Shown piece after piece: positions 54,731-63,540 of a stretch of DNA of 64,000 nucleotides (its first letter is position 1; each line of letters begins with the position of its first letter). Source of the DNA: Microbulbifer elongatus (GTDB lineage Bacteria; Pseudomonadota; Gammaproteobacteria; Pseudomonadales; Cellvibrionaceae). Below the pieces are notes generated by a model. The model made no database searches. It had not been told where the DNA came from and was given only the letters and a program-made list of their open reading frames with translations. The stretch lies in assembly GCF_020524885.1 (NCBI RefSeq), contig NZ_JAIVKJ010000002.1:310001-374000 (forward strand), written 5' to 3'. The translations under genes and the position numbers were made by a program.

Positions 54731-55930
54731 TCACGCCCGGTTGGGCCAGCGAAGAGTCGCGCGGGTGCCGCCCAGGTTGGGAGACTGGTCGAGGCGCAAC
54801 TCGCCTTCGTGCCACATCATTACTTTCTTCACGATATACAGGCCCAGGCCGTATCCCTGGTCATCTGTGGCGGAGCGGGTAAAGGCGTCCGTGAGCTCCA
54901 GCGCGTCACCGCCCAGCCCCGGTCCATTGTCCTCCACGGCAAGGCTGCAATAACCCTTCACGCTATCAAATTCAAAGCGAATATCGACCCTGTCGCGCGC
55001 GTATTTTGCCGCGTTAACCACCAGGTTTTGAATCGCGATGGTCAATGAGTCTGGCTCCAGCCAGGCATGTTCATCGGGAAAATAATAGGCAATTTCCAGG
55101 GTCGGACACTGGTGTTCAAGATGGGAGCCCAGGTCGGCAAAAAACGATTCCAGCTCGTTGAGCTTTCGAGCGAGAAACTGCTCGTGCACCTCGACCTGGG
55201 CAAAGTTCAGGTATTTCTCCACCAGCTGTTCGATGTCGCGCGTAGCGCGGTCAATGACCTGTGCGCTTTCCGATTCTCTTTCTGAGTCGCTCGCAGACAG
55301 CGCCTGCTGGAATTTGATCCGCGCCAGAGGCATACGGATTTCGTGGGCGATGGTGCGCGCCAGGTCCTGATTCATCTGGAAGTGGCCGGTTACGATGTTG
55401 GCCATACGGCGAAAGGTTTCCGCCAGAGGGAAAATGGGGGATCGGCGACTGAGTTGTTCCGGGATATGGAAGGGCTTCTTGCTGAAGCGAATGGCCTGAT
55501 TTTGCAGTCGATTCAGGTCGCTGAACATGGGCCAGACCAGCAAGAGTAAAACCACCAGCATGGCGCCAATAAACAGCAACCGCCACTGGGTAACGCTGTG
55601 CGCCGGCTCGTGGGGGAAGGGTCCGATCTCCAGTACCGTATTGCCGCTGCGATGGTAAAACAGAATTTGCCCATCACCAGCATCCAGACCTACAACTTCA
55701 CCGCTATTCAGGCGCTGCCGCAGTACGTTGGAAAAGTGAATGGCGTCCGCGGGATAACTCTGGGCCAGGGGGGCATCGCCCCGTTCGAGTGCTTCGGCCA
55801 ATTGGGCGGCACTGATGGTGTATTCCTGGGGGGCCGTTGAGTAGAGGCTGTATAGCGCTGCAACGGACGAGTAAACCACCACCAGGGCCAGCGCCAGCAC
55901 GCTGACCATGCGCAACATCTGCAGGCGCAT
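54731..55930 (-). CDS. Sensor histidine kinase, RstB-like
   Basis: A 399-residue inner-membrane kinase. The first membrane helix is at about 8-30, a periplasmic sensor part lies at about 31-115, and the second helix is at about 116-135. A HAMP-like linker, the HisKA box TIAHEIRMPLARIKF with His at about 196, and the ATPase domain (IQNLVVNAAKYA, VEDNGPGLGG, GYGLGLYIVKKV) follow. The start overlaps the response-regulator stop (TGATG). With an RstA-like partner it is probably an RstB relative; the signal is unknown. Confidence 0.92.
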   Translation of the reverse strand: MRLQMLRMVSVLALALVVVYSSVAALYSLYSTAPQEYTISAAQLAEALERGDAPLAQSYPADAIHFSNVLRQRLNSGEVVGLDAGDGQILFYHRSGNTVLEIGPFPHEPAHSVTQWRLLFIGAMLVVLLLLVWPMFSDLNRLQNQAIRFSKKPFHIPEQLSRRSPIFPLAETFRRMANIVTGHFQMNQDLARTIAHEIRMPLARIKFQQALSASDSERESESAQVIDRATRDIEQLVEKYLNFAQVEVHEQFLARKLNELESFFADLGSHLEHQCPTLEIAYYFPDEHAWLEPDSLTIAIQNLVVNAAKYARDRVDIRFEFDSVKGYCSLAVEDNGPGLGGDALELTDAFTRSATDDQGYGLGLYIVKKVMMWHEGELRLDQSPNLGGTRATLRWPNRA

Positions 55931-56682
55931 CAGGAAGTACTGTGAACCGTATTGAGGGAGTAGCCGCGGCCGCGAATAGACTGGATGGCAACACCGTCGG
56001 CGATGGCATCCAGCTTTTTGCGCAAGCGGCTCACACGCATATCGATCACGCGATCGAGCCCGTCAAACTCCCGCCCGATAACACGTCGGAAAAGGTACTC
56101 GCGACTCAGCAAGCGTGCCGGTTGCTCCGCAAAAATCTGCAGCAAGTCGAACTCGTTGGTGGTGAGTGGGAGCGGTTGCTTGTTTACCTCAGCCTGGCGG
56201 CTCACCAGGTCAACGTTGAGCGGGCCAAACACAATACTGGAGCTGGTAGGTACTTGGCTGTTAGTGGTACGCAGGTGGGTCTCAATTTTTGCCCATAGCA
56301 GGTGTGGGTCGACCGGCTTCACCAGGTAGTCGTTGGCGCCTAGGCGCAATCCCGCAACCTGGTCGTCCACGGAGCTGAGCGCACTGAGGAAAATCAGCGG
56401 GCAGCGCAACTGGCTGCGAAACTGTTCCAGCAAGCGGAAGCCGCTGGCATCGGGCAGGACGACGTCCGCAATGATCAGGTCGTATTCTTTGTGGTGTACC
56501 GCCTTCATAAAATCACTGCCGCTGGCGGCATAGGTCACTTCACATTGGCGTTCAGCGAGGAAGCGCACAATCAGCTCTGCCAGTTGCTCGTCATCTTCGA
56601 GCAGCAGAATCCGGTATTTACTGGGTGCGCTTTCTCCCTCAATGGGCGGTGCAGCGTTGGCGGAATCAATCATGGCTTTCAT
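55930..56682 (-). CDS. OmpR-family response regulator, RstA-like
   Basis: A 250-residue regulator. The receiver domain has acidic LLEDDEQ, phospho-acceptor Asp73 in IIADVVLPDASGF, SALSSVDD and Lys in YLVKP. The winged-helix DNA-binding domain holds PLTTNEFDLLQIFAEQPARLLSREYLF and EFDGLDRVIDMRVSRLRKKL, very close to the YDGLDR..SRLRKKL segment of E. coli RstA. It starts at ATG 56682, overlapping the DUF3019 stop by one base; a 20-residue N-terminal extension precedes the domain. Confidence 0.92.
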   Translation of the reverse strand: MKAMIDSANAAPPIEGESAPSKYRILLLEDDEQLAELIVRFLAERQCEVTYAASGSDFMKAVHHKEYDLIIADVVLPDASGFRLLEQFRSQLRCPLIFLSALSSVDDQVAGLRLGANDYLVKPVDPHLLWAKIETHLRTTNSQVPTSSSIVFGPLNVDLVSRQAEVNKQPLPLTTNEFDLLQIFAEQPARLLSREYLFRRVIGREFDGLDRVIDMRVSRLRKKLDAIADGVAIQSIRGRGYSLNTVHSTS

Positions 56683-57047
56683 CACAGAAGTCCCCAGCCG
56701 TAACGTCGGCGGTGGCGCTTGGGCTGGTACTGGGCAACCTTGAGCACAGCACTGGCTATATCTTTTCCGTTCTCGTCAGCGGTCACCTGAAACCGAATAT
56801 CGTCGGCACTGCTGACGTACACTTTCAGGTCGTCATTGTCGCCCCAGAAGCAGCGCACCTGGCCCTGGCCAATAATGGATAGGCAGTAGCGAGCTTCGTC
56901 GTCTGCGTCGAAAGCAAGCCTGACCAAAACGCTACACTGGCGCTCCTCATCGTCGAGTGCGCACATGCTGGGTGTAACGCGTAATTCCGCGGCCATTACC
57001 AAGCTGGGCAGCAGAGTCAGGAACAATATGAGGATTGTCCGATTCAT
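56682..57047 (-). CDS. DUF3019 family exported protein
   Basis: A 121-residue protein with a cleavable signal peptide ending VMAAE and the DUF3019 pattern: LRVTPSMCALDDEERQCSVLVRLAF, YCLSIIGQGQVRCFWG and a basic C-terminus (QYQPKRHRRRYGWG). Four Cys in the mature part may make two disulfides. It lies 2 nt after the mipA gene and overlaps the regulator by 1 nt; such placement beside RstAB-like systems suggests a role in signalling or envelope response. Confidence 0.85.
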   Translation of the reverse strand: MNRTILILFLTLLPSLVMAAELRVTPSMCALDDEERQCSVLVRLAFDADDEARYCLSIIGQGQVRCFWGDNDDLKVYVSSADDIRFQVTADENGKDIASAVLKVAQYQPKRHRRRYGWGLL

Positions 57048-57049
57048 GG

Positions 57050-57904
57050 TCAGTGCCTGCTGCCAAATGAGTACTGCAGGCCGGCAAACCAGCTGAGGGT
57101 GTGCGGGTTTTCGAGGATGTTTAGATTTCTTCCCGCTTCATCGTAGTCGCTATAGCGCGCCGCCAACCGTAGTTCAAACCGCTCACCCAGTGGGTAAGAG
57201 AAGTGCAGTCTTGCGTAGGTGTCGGTGGCGTCGGCAAGGGGATATCTCAGCAGGTAGCGGTTGTAGAAAATATCCGCTTCTTCTTCCGTAAACTGGTAGT
57301 AGTAGCTCACCAGGTCTACATCTTTCTTTATCGCGCCCACGCCGAAACCCCAGGCACCGCCGAACAGCGGGTACTGCTTGTCCAAGCTCAAATGGGTTTC
57401 ACTGCCGTGATGCACATTGCTCAGGTCATGAAGCCAGGAGAAGGACACGTCTACCCACTTGGATACCAGCGTCACACTGGGACCGCCGACGACAGAGACT
57501 TTGCGCTCCAGGTCCTCGGCGTCGGTTATCTGAGCATGAGTGAACCAGTTTGTTACCAGTCCGTTGCTGGCTGCGCTGTTTTTGTCCAGCTGGTAGAAAA
57601 GCCCATCGTCGTTGGGGCGCGCCACCAGATCCAGATAAACGTGTTCGTTCTCCAGCAGGCTATAGCCAGCAGTCAGGTTGCTAACGAAGAAACGTTTTCC
57701 GTAGTAGCTGAAGGATGGGAGAAAATAGGTCTCGGCATCCCCCTTTCCGGCGAGTGGGTTTTCCAGGAAGCCGCGGCCCGTGGCGAGGCTGACCTCCCAC
57801 TCGGATGCTTCCACTTCCGACGGATTGGCGGCCGAGGCTTGCGCAAAGCCAAGGGCAAGAGCGCCGAGCAAAATCAGCTGGAATAATCGTTTACTTCTGG
57901 TCAT
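57050..57904 (-). CDS. MipA/OmpV family outer-membrane protein
   Basis: A 284-residue outer-membrane barrel with signal peptide ending AQASAA. Features are SLATGRGFLENPLAG, FFVSNLTAGYSLLEN, a middle domain with charged loops and a C-terminal strand ending AGLQYSFGSRH. MipA helps murein synthesis complexes; OmpV binds outside ligands. It heads the four-gene operon mipA-DUF3019-regulator-kinase. Confidence 0.85.
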   Translation of the reverse strand: MTRSKRLFQLILLGALALGFAQASAANPSEVEASEWEVSLATGRGFLENPLAGKGDAETYFLPSFSYYGKRFFVSNLTAGYSLLENEHVYLDLVARPNDDGLFYQLDKNSAASNGLVTNWFTHAQITDAEDLERKVSVVGGPSVTLVSKWVDVSFSWLHDLSNVHHGSETHLSLDKQYPLFGGAWGFGVGAIKKDVDLVSYYYQFTEEEADIFYNRYLLRYPLADATDTYARLHFSYPLGERFELRLAARYSDYDEAGRNLNILENPHTLSWFAGLQYSFGSRH

Positions 57905-58004
57905 CTGGTGAGCGGCGGCGTGGTGTTATTACTATTGTGCTGCTTGTATTTTGAACGTTTGTATCACAGCGTAACCGGCCGCTCCACAGCTGCATTGCAT
58001 TCCT

Positions 58005-58018
58005 TACAATCTGTTACA
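58005..58018 (+). promoter_or_regulatory. RstA-box-like site 2
   Basis: TACAATCTGTTACA, in the divergent region between mipA (start 101 bp away) and the autotransporter. It differs from site 1 by one base. It may allow autoregulation of the mipA-regulator-kinase operon. Confidence 0.5.
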
Positions 58019-58207
58019 AAACGTTATTTTCTGGTTTTATTTTCGCCAAAGTGGACGTTTGTCAAACAAATTGCCTGCAGCAATATTCCGACCTTCTGGT
58101 CGGTTCTAGTCGGTCCGTACTTCCCAAAATCACAGTGTATTGAACTCGCTGCCGGCTGCCCCAAATGGGGGCGGCTCACCGCGGGCCGCGCCCCGGGCTG
58201 GTGCGCT

Positions 58208-58221
58208 TACAAACTGTTACG
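58208..58221 (+). promoter_or_regulatory. RstA-box-like site 3
   Basis: TACAAACTGTTACG, 104 bp before the autotransporter start. It shares 13 of 14 bases with site 1. The 420-bp divergent region (57905-58324) holds both sites; I see no ORF in it. Confidence 0.5.
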
Positions 58222-58324
58222 TGAAACCCTTGGAGACCTTGATTCGCCCCGTGGTTTTATCGGTCGCTGAAAAACTTCTGATAACAACGTGCTTACGCAA
58301 CCATTCCACTTGGGGAGAGAATCG

Positions 58325-61300
58325 ATGGCCAATAATAAAGGCTTTCCCAGCAACCCGAGTCAGCTGACCTCTGCGGTCCGCAAGGCTCTGTTTACTTCTG
58401 CCACCGTGACCGCGATTGCGGTGGGTGCACCCGGGCACAACGCCTACGCCCAGCAGGTAGGTGCCTGCAACCCGATTTCCACCGAATTTACCACCGGCGC
58501 CGTACAGTGCGGTGGTGAGTTCGATGCGACCATTGAATATGAAGTGAAGGACTTTACCGTTGTTGACGGCGAGGTGACGCCCGGTGAAATCGAGGTGATC
58601 GTCGCCGAGGGCAGTACCGCAACCGGTATCCTCGTCAGCGCAGCACCGGCAGAGGGCGCCATGTCTGCAGCCGAAGGTTCCATCGTGATTGAGAACCACG
58701 GCGATATAGACGCGAGCGCCGGTGACAATGCTATCGATCCCGACTCATTGTCCTACACCGACTTTGAAGACGTCGCAGTGCGTTATGTCGGAGAGATGCG
58801 AAGCGGGGTTGAATATACTGGCTACTACCGTGTAGACGGTACCGCCAACAGCAATAAGGTCGACGGCTCGGAAGTGGCCTTCAGTGCCGGCGTGAGTGCC
58901 GATGACATTGTCGACTACATGGCGGCGCAGGGTGTTGACGTCTCTAACGGTATCTTTGAGCCCGGTCGAGAGGATGTGGTTTCCTTAATCGTGGCCCCGG
59001 AAGGGCTTGATCTTGAGGACAGCGCCGCAATTTCAGCGAAAACCGAAGCTGGGAACATCCAGATCCAAAACACCGGTGATGTGACCGTGGGCAGCGGTGT
59101 AGCCGTGGCTTACGCCACGAGCGCATATCTATCTGAGCACACTGTCTCTAAAAAGCTCGTTGATATCGATGATGACGGTAAAAACGATATTGCCTTCTAC
59201 GGTGAGGGTCGCGAGCTGTTTGTTCAGAGCGGCATGCAGTACGCGAAAGCAGCGGCCATTGGTGTCGATGCAGAGACTACTACCGGCAATATCAATTTGG
59301 GTAATGCGGGCAGCATCGAGGGCGGCGACATCTCTTATGGTATGCGCGCACAAACCGTAGAAGGTGATATTGCTATCACCAACAGCGGCGATATCAGTGT
59401 CGGCGCCGACTCCGCCGGTATCAGTGCCAGTAGTGAGGCCAAGGCAGAATTGGTCTACAGCTACGGTTACGAGGTGAAGGTCGACGAAGTTTCCCCGCCA
59501 AGGGGAAGTATCGTTATTGGCTACTACCAGCACAACAAAGAAACAGTAGAAGCGAAGATCTATAGCGCCGACGCTGCCGACAACATTATCGAGATTTCCA
59601 ATACCGGATCGATCAGTGTTGGCGAGGGCAGCATCGGTATCGAAGCGCACAACCCTTCTGGTGACGAGATCACCGTGATTAACTCCGGCGACATCAGTGT
59701 CGGCGCAGGCGAGGGTGGTGCAGGTATTTCCGCCTCTACTCACGCAGGCTTCGAGACTTTTTATGGCAATGTCAACGAAGACTGTCTGCTGGGCAATGTG
59801 CCGTCTGGCGACGATACTCCTATTTGTGCCAAAGTCGTGTTTGCACCAGGCGAGGCGCCCGGCACTACCGATCCGGACTTCGTGAAGGGTGATACCTACT
59901 ATGGTATGGCTTTGGGCACCAAGTACATTGAGGCCCAGCACCAGGTCAGACACGAGAAAGTGGAAGGTCACGGCTTTGTCGATGACCACGGTGATATCGC
60001 CATTGCCAACGCCGGCACCATCGACGTATCCGCGGCCACCGGTGCCGATGCCATCCTGGCGGCGAGCTACGGTTCCATCTTTATCGAAAACCGCGCGGAT
60101 GGCGTGATCGAAGTTGGTGACGGCAACTCCGGTATCCACACCGAGGGCGTATCCGACACCACCGTGATCAACAGCGGCGACATCAATATCGGCGCTGGTA
60201 GTAAGGGTATTGAGGTAAACAATTACATTCTCAACCCAGGCTTTGTGGATCCAAAGATGGATTCGCTGGAGGTATACCACGGCTTTGATAGTGAGTATGT
60301 CAATGCAACCTGGGGTGGCTTCGGTGGCGACACCAATGTGGTGAACACCGGACGCATCAGCAGCGATGTGGATGCCAGCGAATTGCTGAGCTACAACGAT
60401 GACGGCCAGCTACAAACCAATCCGACCCAGTTCCGCTCATACGGAATCCGCGTTTCCGCAAGCAATGCCAGTGGCCGCGGCCAAGGCATGACCTATGTGC
60501 ACTCAGGTCAGGCCGCGGTAGACATGGTCAACGAGCGCAATTACGAGCGCTATCTGGCTGACAAAGCGCTGGTTGAGTCGGGCGAGCTGGACGCCGAAGA
60601 CGCGTGGGAATACAACAAGATCGAGATCCGCGATCATGTCGAGCTGTTCGATACCAATGTGGTTAACCGGGGCGAGATCGCGCTCGGCGACATGTCTACC
60701 GGCATTTCGGTAGGTGCGCTGTTTGGTGAGGCTACCGTGGTTAACGACGGCACCATTAGCGTCGGTGACGGTGTATTTGCCGTGGGTGAGCAGACAGATG
60801 TAGGCGCTTACCCTGTCCGTCTGCAGGGTGTCTACGGTATCCATGCCAACAGCCGCCAGACCGAGGCGCTCTCCACCAACCGCGTTTACAACACCGCCAA
60901 CGGTATTGTGTCCACTGGCGATGTAGGCACCGGCCTGCGCGCGTCCTCGGTGGGTGGATCCGCCTATGTGACCAACGAAGGTGAAGTGACTGTCGGCAGC
61001 GGCAAGGTGATTACCGCCGGTGACGTTACCCTAGGTAAAGCCGCCGTGGGCATGCAGGCCAATACACAGCGTGGCTGGGATGCCTACGCACGCGCATTGA
61101 ATACTGGCAGCATCAATACCGGCGATAACGCCATTGGTATCGCGGCGAGCAATAACACCACCGGGCTCTTCCTGACGCCGGAATTCGGCCGTTACCACAC
61201 CGCGGTTGCCAGCAATACCGGCGATATCAGTATGGGAGACGGTGCCATCGGTATCGGTGTTTCCGGCGCCCATGCCAGCCTGGGCTACAACGGCGGCAAC

Positions 61301-63457
61301 ATTACCATTGGTAGCGGCGATCTGGTTACTGGCGCGAGCGTCTTGGGTGGAGCCGGAATGGCCAGCATGGGAGGCATCTACAGCGGCAACCAGTCGACCC
61401 TGATCAACCAAGGCTCGATCGTTGGTGGTGACGGAGTTTCCGGTATGGATGCCGGCGCTTTGTTTGTATCCGCTGCAATGCAGGGCCAGAACGGTTCCAT
61501 CACAGTGGGCGATGATTCTTACGGTATGCGCTCCGTGGGTTTTGTGCAGGCATTTGCCCAAAACGAAGGTGCAATCACTGCGGGTGACGACAGCGTTGGT
61601 ATGCACACTTACGCGATTTATGCGGCCACCATCAATACCGGCGATATCGAGGTTGGTGATGATTCTACTGGCATCGCTGTAACCGGTAGCTCCGCCTATG
61701 CGCGAAACTACGGCAATGTTTCTACCGGGGACAATAGCACCGGTATTAAAGTATCTAGCGTAGCTGTACCAGGGTTTGTCGTTAATAGCGGCAATATCAA
61801 TACTGGTCGAGGTGGTGTTGCAATTGAATTGATTGGTGAAGACTACTTGGATTTGGAAACCGGAGTAGTTTTCCCGAACACTATTTTAAACAGCGGCAAT
61901 ATCACAGGCTCCATCATCACCAGCGACAGCGATGATGTGCTGCGCAATGGCTTCCGCTACGACAACAGCGGCAACATTGCTGGCGTTGGCAGAATCACCC
62001 TGAACGACGCGGCCATCGACATGGGCGCCGGCCGCAATACCTTCATCAACGAAGCGGGCGATATCGTTTTCTCTGGAGACAGCGCGATCGAGCTGGGTGC
62101 TCAGGGCACCATGGTCAACTACTCCGGCGGCGCGAATTACGTCACCATTTCCAGTCTGGATGATCAGGTGGGTGACACTCTCACCATCAACGGTGACGTG
62201 ACCTTTGCCAACATCCAGAGCGTTGGCAGCCTTTTCCTGGTGGATGTCAGCTCCACTGCCAGCGACAACATCACCATCAACGGTGACCTGAATGTCGTGG
62301 ACCTGCTGAACCAGGCCGGTGACACCCAGCCGGGTGACCTGCGTGTTGCGATGAACGTGACCGACCAGAGCAAGGGCGCGCAGACCACCGGTGCGATCCT
62401 CACCGTCAATGGCGAGCAGAACGTGGATAGCGTTTCTCTGGCCGCACTGGGTGGCGACTTTGCCGACACCATCCTCGAAGCAGAGATGCAGCAGGACGGC
62501 AACGGCAACTGGGTAATTGCCTATACCGCCGGCCTTTCCAACCTGGGTGCTGCGGCGAGTTCCGTGTCCCACCTGGCCGAAAGCTTCTGGACCCGCTCCG
62601 CATCGGCGTTCTTCGATTCTGAGCGCGCGGCCAATATGAGCGAAAGCAGCCGCGTGGAAGGCCTGCATGCCTGGTCCAGTGTTTTCCACACCGACAGCGA
62701 TGTGGCAAGCCGTGGGGACGTGAAGGGGCAGGACCTGGCCTACACCCAGTTGCTGAGCAACCACATGGCCGGTGCCACCTACAACACCAAGCTGGGCGGT
62801 ACCTGGCTTTCCATCAGCCCGATGGTGGGTAAAGGTTACGCCGACGGCAATCAGCTGGCACAGCAGTCCAGCGCGGCTCTGGATACCGAGACCTTCGCAC
62901 TGAACGGCACCCTGAGCATGGGCGATTTCTACGCGAGCGCCATGTATCAGCAGGTGGACTTCGACGCGAACGTCCGCGCTTACGACTCCGCCGCGATGAC
63001 CTCCGGTCAGGCGAAGGGCTACAGCCTGGAAGGTGGCTGGACTTATCTGATGGAGTCCGGCATTGCGATGACATCCTTTGCCCAGTGGAGCGATGTGAAG
63101 TCTGAAATCGATGGGTTTACTTCCTCCGATGGCAACTTTGACTACGCCTACAACCTGGGTAGCACGTCGACCACTCGCCTTGGCCTGAGCATGCGCAAGT
63201 CCTTCAAGTTAAGTGATGGATTTGCCATGCCGTACGCCACCTTTAGCGTTGCGGACAGCAGCAATCACGATGCGCATGACTTGCACGCCAACGGTGTTGT
63301 GTTCAACAGCGATGTATCTGGTACCGGCTTCAACATCGACTTCGGTGTCGACGGTAAATACAAGCTGTGGACTATCAAGACCGGTCTTGGTGTGCACAGT
63401 GGTGACACCGACAAAAATGGCTTGAGCGGACACTTCGCGATTTCGCGCAGCTTGTAA
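58325..63457 (+). CDS. Large autotransporter with repeat-rich passenger
   Basis: A 1710-residue type V secreted protein. It has an extended signal sequence to about residue 40 (ending AYAQQ) and a passenger of about 1400 residues built from degenerate beta-helix repeats with period about 25-28. The consensus is N-x-G-x-I-x-x-G-D-x-S-x-G-I/M, for example GSITVGDDSYGMRS, GAITAGDDSVGMHT and GDIEVGDDSTGIAV. The C-terminal barrel, from about 1440, has GLHAWSSVFHTDSD and ends AISRSL. It is acidic and would be exposed on the surface or released. ATG 58325 has GGGGAGAG 5 nt upstream. Two RstA-like boxes lie before it. Confidence 0.9.
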   Translation: MANNKGFPSNPSQLTSAVRKALFTSATVTAIAVGAPGHNAYAQQVGACNPISTEFTTGAVQCGGEFDATIEYEVKDFTVVDGEVTPGEIEVIVAEGSTATGILVSAAPAEGAMSAAEGSIVIENHGDIDASAGDNAIDPDSLSYTDFEDVAVRYVGEMRSGVEYTGYYRVDGTANSNKVDGSEVAFSAGVSADDIVDYMAAQGVDVSNGIFEPGREDVVSLIVAPEGLDLEDSAAISAKTEAGNIQIQNTGDVTVGSGVAVAYATSAYLSEHTVSKKLVDIDDDGKNDIAFYGEGRELFVQSGMQYAKAAAIGVDAETTTGNINLGNAGSIEGGDISYGMRAQTVEGDIAITNSGDISVGADSAGISASSEAKAELVYSYGYEVKVDEVSPPRGSIVIGYYQHNKETVEAKIYSADAADNIIEISNTGSISVGEGSIGIEAHNPSGDEITVINSGDISVGAGEGGAGISASTHAGFETFYGNVNEDCLLGNVPSGDDTPICAKVVFAPGEAPGTTDPDFVKGDTYYGMALGTKYIEAQHQVRHEKVEGHGFVDDHGDIAIANAGTIDVSAATGADAILAASYGSIFIENRADGVIEVGDGNSGIHTEGVSDTTVINSGDINIGAGSKGIEVNNYILNPGFVDPKMDSLEVYHGFDSEYVNATWGGFGGDTNVVNTGRISSDVDASELLSYNDDGQLQTNPTQFRSYGIRVSASNASGRGQGMTYVHSGQAAVDMVNERNYERYLADKALVESGELDAEDAWEYNKIEIRDHVELFDTNVVNRGEIALGDMSTGISVGALFGEATVVNDGTISVGDGVFAVGEQTDVGAYPVRLQGVYGIHANSRQTEALSTNRVYNTANGIVSTGDVGTGLRASSVGGSAYVTNEGEVTVGSGKVITAGDVTLGKAAVGMQANTQRGWDAYARALNTGSINTGDNAIGIAASNNTTGLFLTPEFGRYHTAVASNTGDISMGDGAIGIGVSGAHASLGYNGGNITIGSGDLVTGASVLGGAGMASMGGIYSGNQSTLINQGSIVGGDGVSGMDAGALFVSAAMQGQNGSITVGDDSYGMRSVGFVQAFAQNEGAITAGDDSVGMHTYAIYAATINTGDIEVGDDSTGIAVTGSSAYARNYGNVSTGDNSTGIKVSSVAVPGFVVNSGNINTGRGGVAIELIGEDYLDLETGVVFPNTILNSGNITGSIITSDSDDVLRNGFRYDNSGNIAGVGRITLNDAAIDMGAGRNTFINEAGDIVFSGDSAIELGAQGTMVNYSGGANYVTISSLDDQVGDTLTINGDVTFANIQSVGSLFLVDVSSTASDNITINGDLNVVDLLNQAGDTQPGDLRVAMNVTDQSKGAQTTGAILTVNGEQNVDSVSLAALGGDFADTILEAEMQQDGNGNWVIAYTAGLSNLGAAASSVSHLAESFWTRSASAFFDSERAANMSESSRVEGLHAWSSVFHTDSDVASRGDVKGQDLAYTQLLSNHMAGATYNTKLGGTWLSISPMVGKGYADGNQLAQQSSAALDTETFALNGTLSMGDFYASAMYQQVDFDANVRAYDSAAMTSGQAKGYSLEGGWTYLMESGIAMTSFAQWSDVKSEIDGFTSSDGNFDYAYNLGSTSTTRLGLSMRKSFKLSDGFAMPYATFSVADSSNHDAHDLHANGVVFNSDVSGTGFNIDFGVDGKYKLWTIKTGLGVHSGDTDKNGLSGHFAISRSL

Positions 63458-63466
63458 CTCGCAACA

Positions 63467-63486
63467 GGGGGCGCGTCTGCGCCCCC
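63467..63486 (+). terminator. GC-rich hairpin after the autotransporter
   Basis: GGGGGCGC pairs with GCGCCCCC around GTCT, ten bases after the stop codon. No T-run follows, so it may pause or stabilise the transcript rather than terminate it. Confidence 0.4.
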
Positions 63487-63540
63487 GACCACCGTTTATT
63501 CCAGAAATTTCGCATGGACCCAGGTCCACAGGAATTGAAA

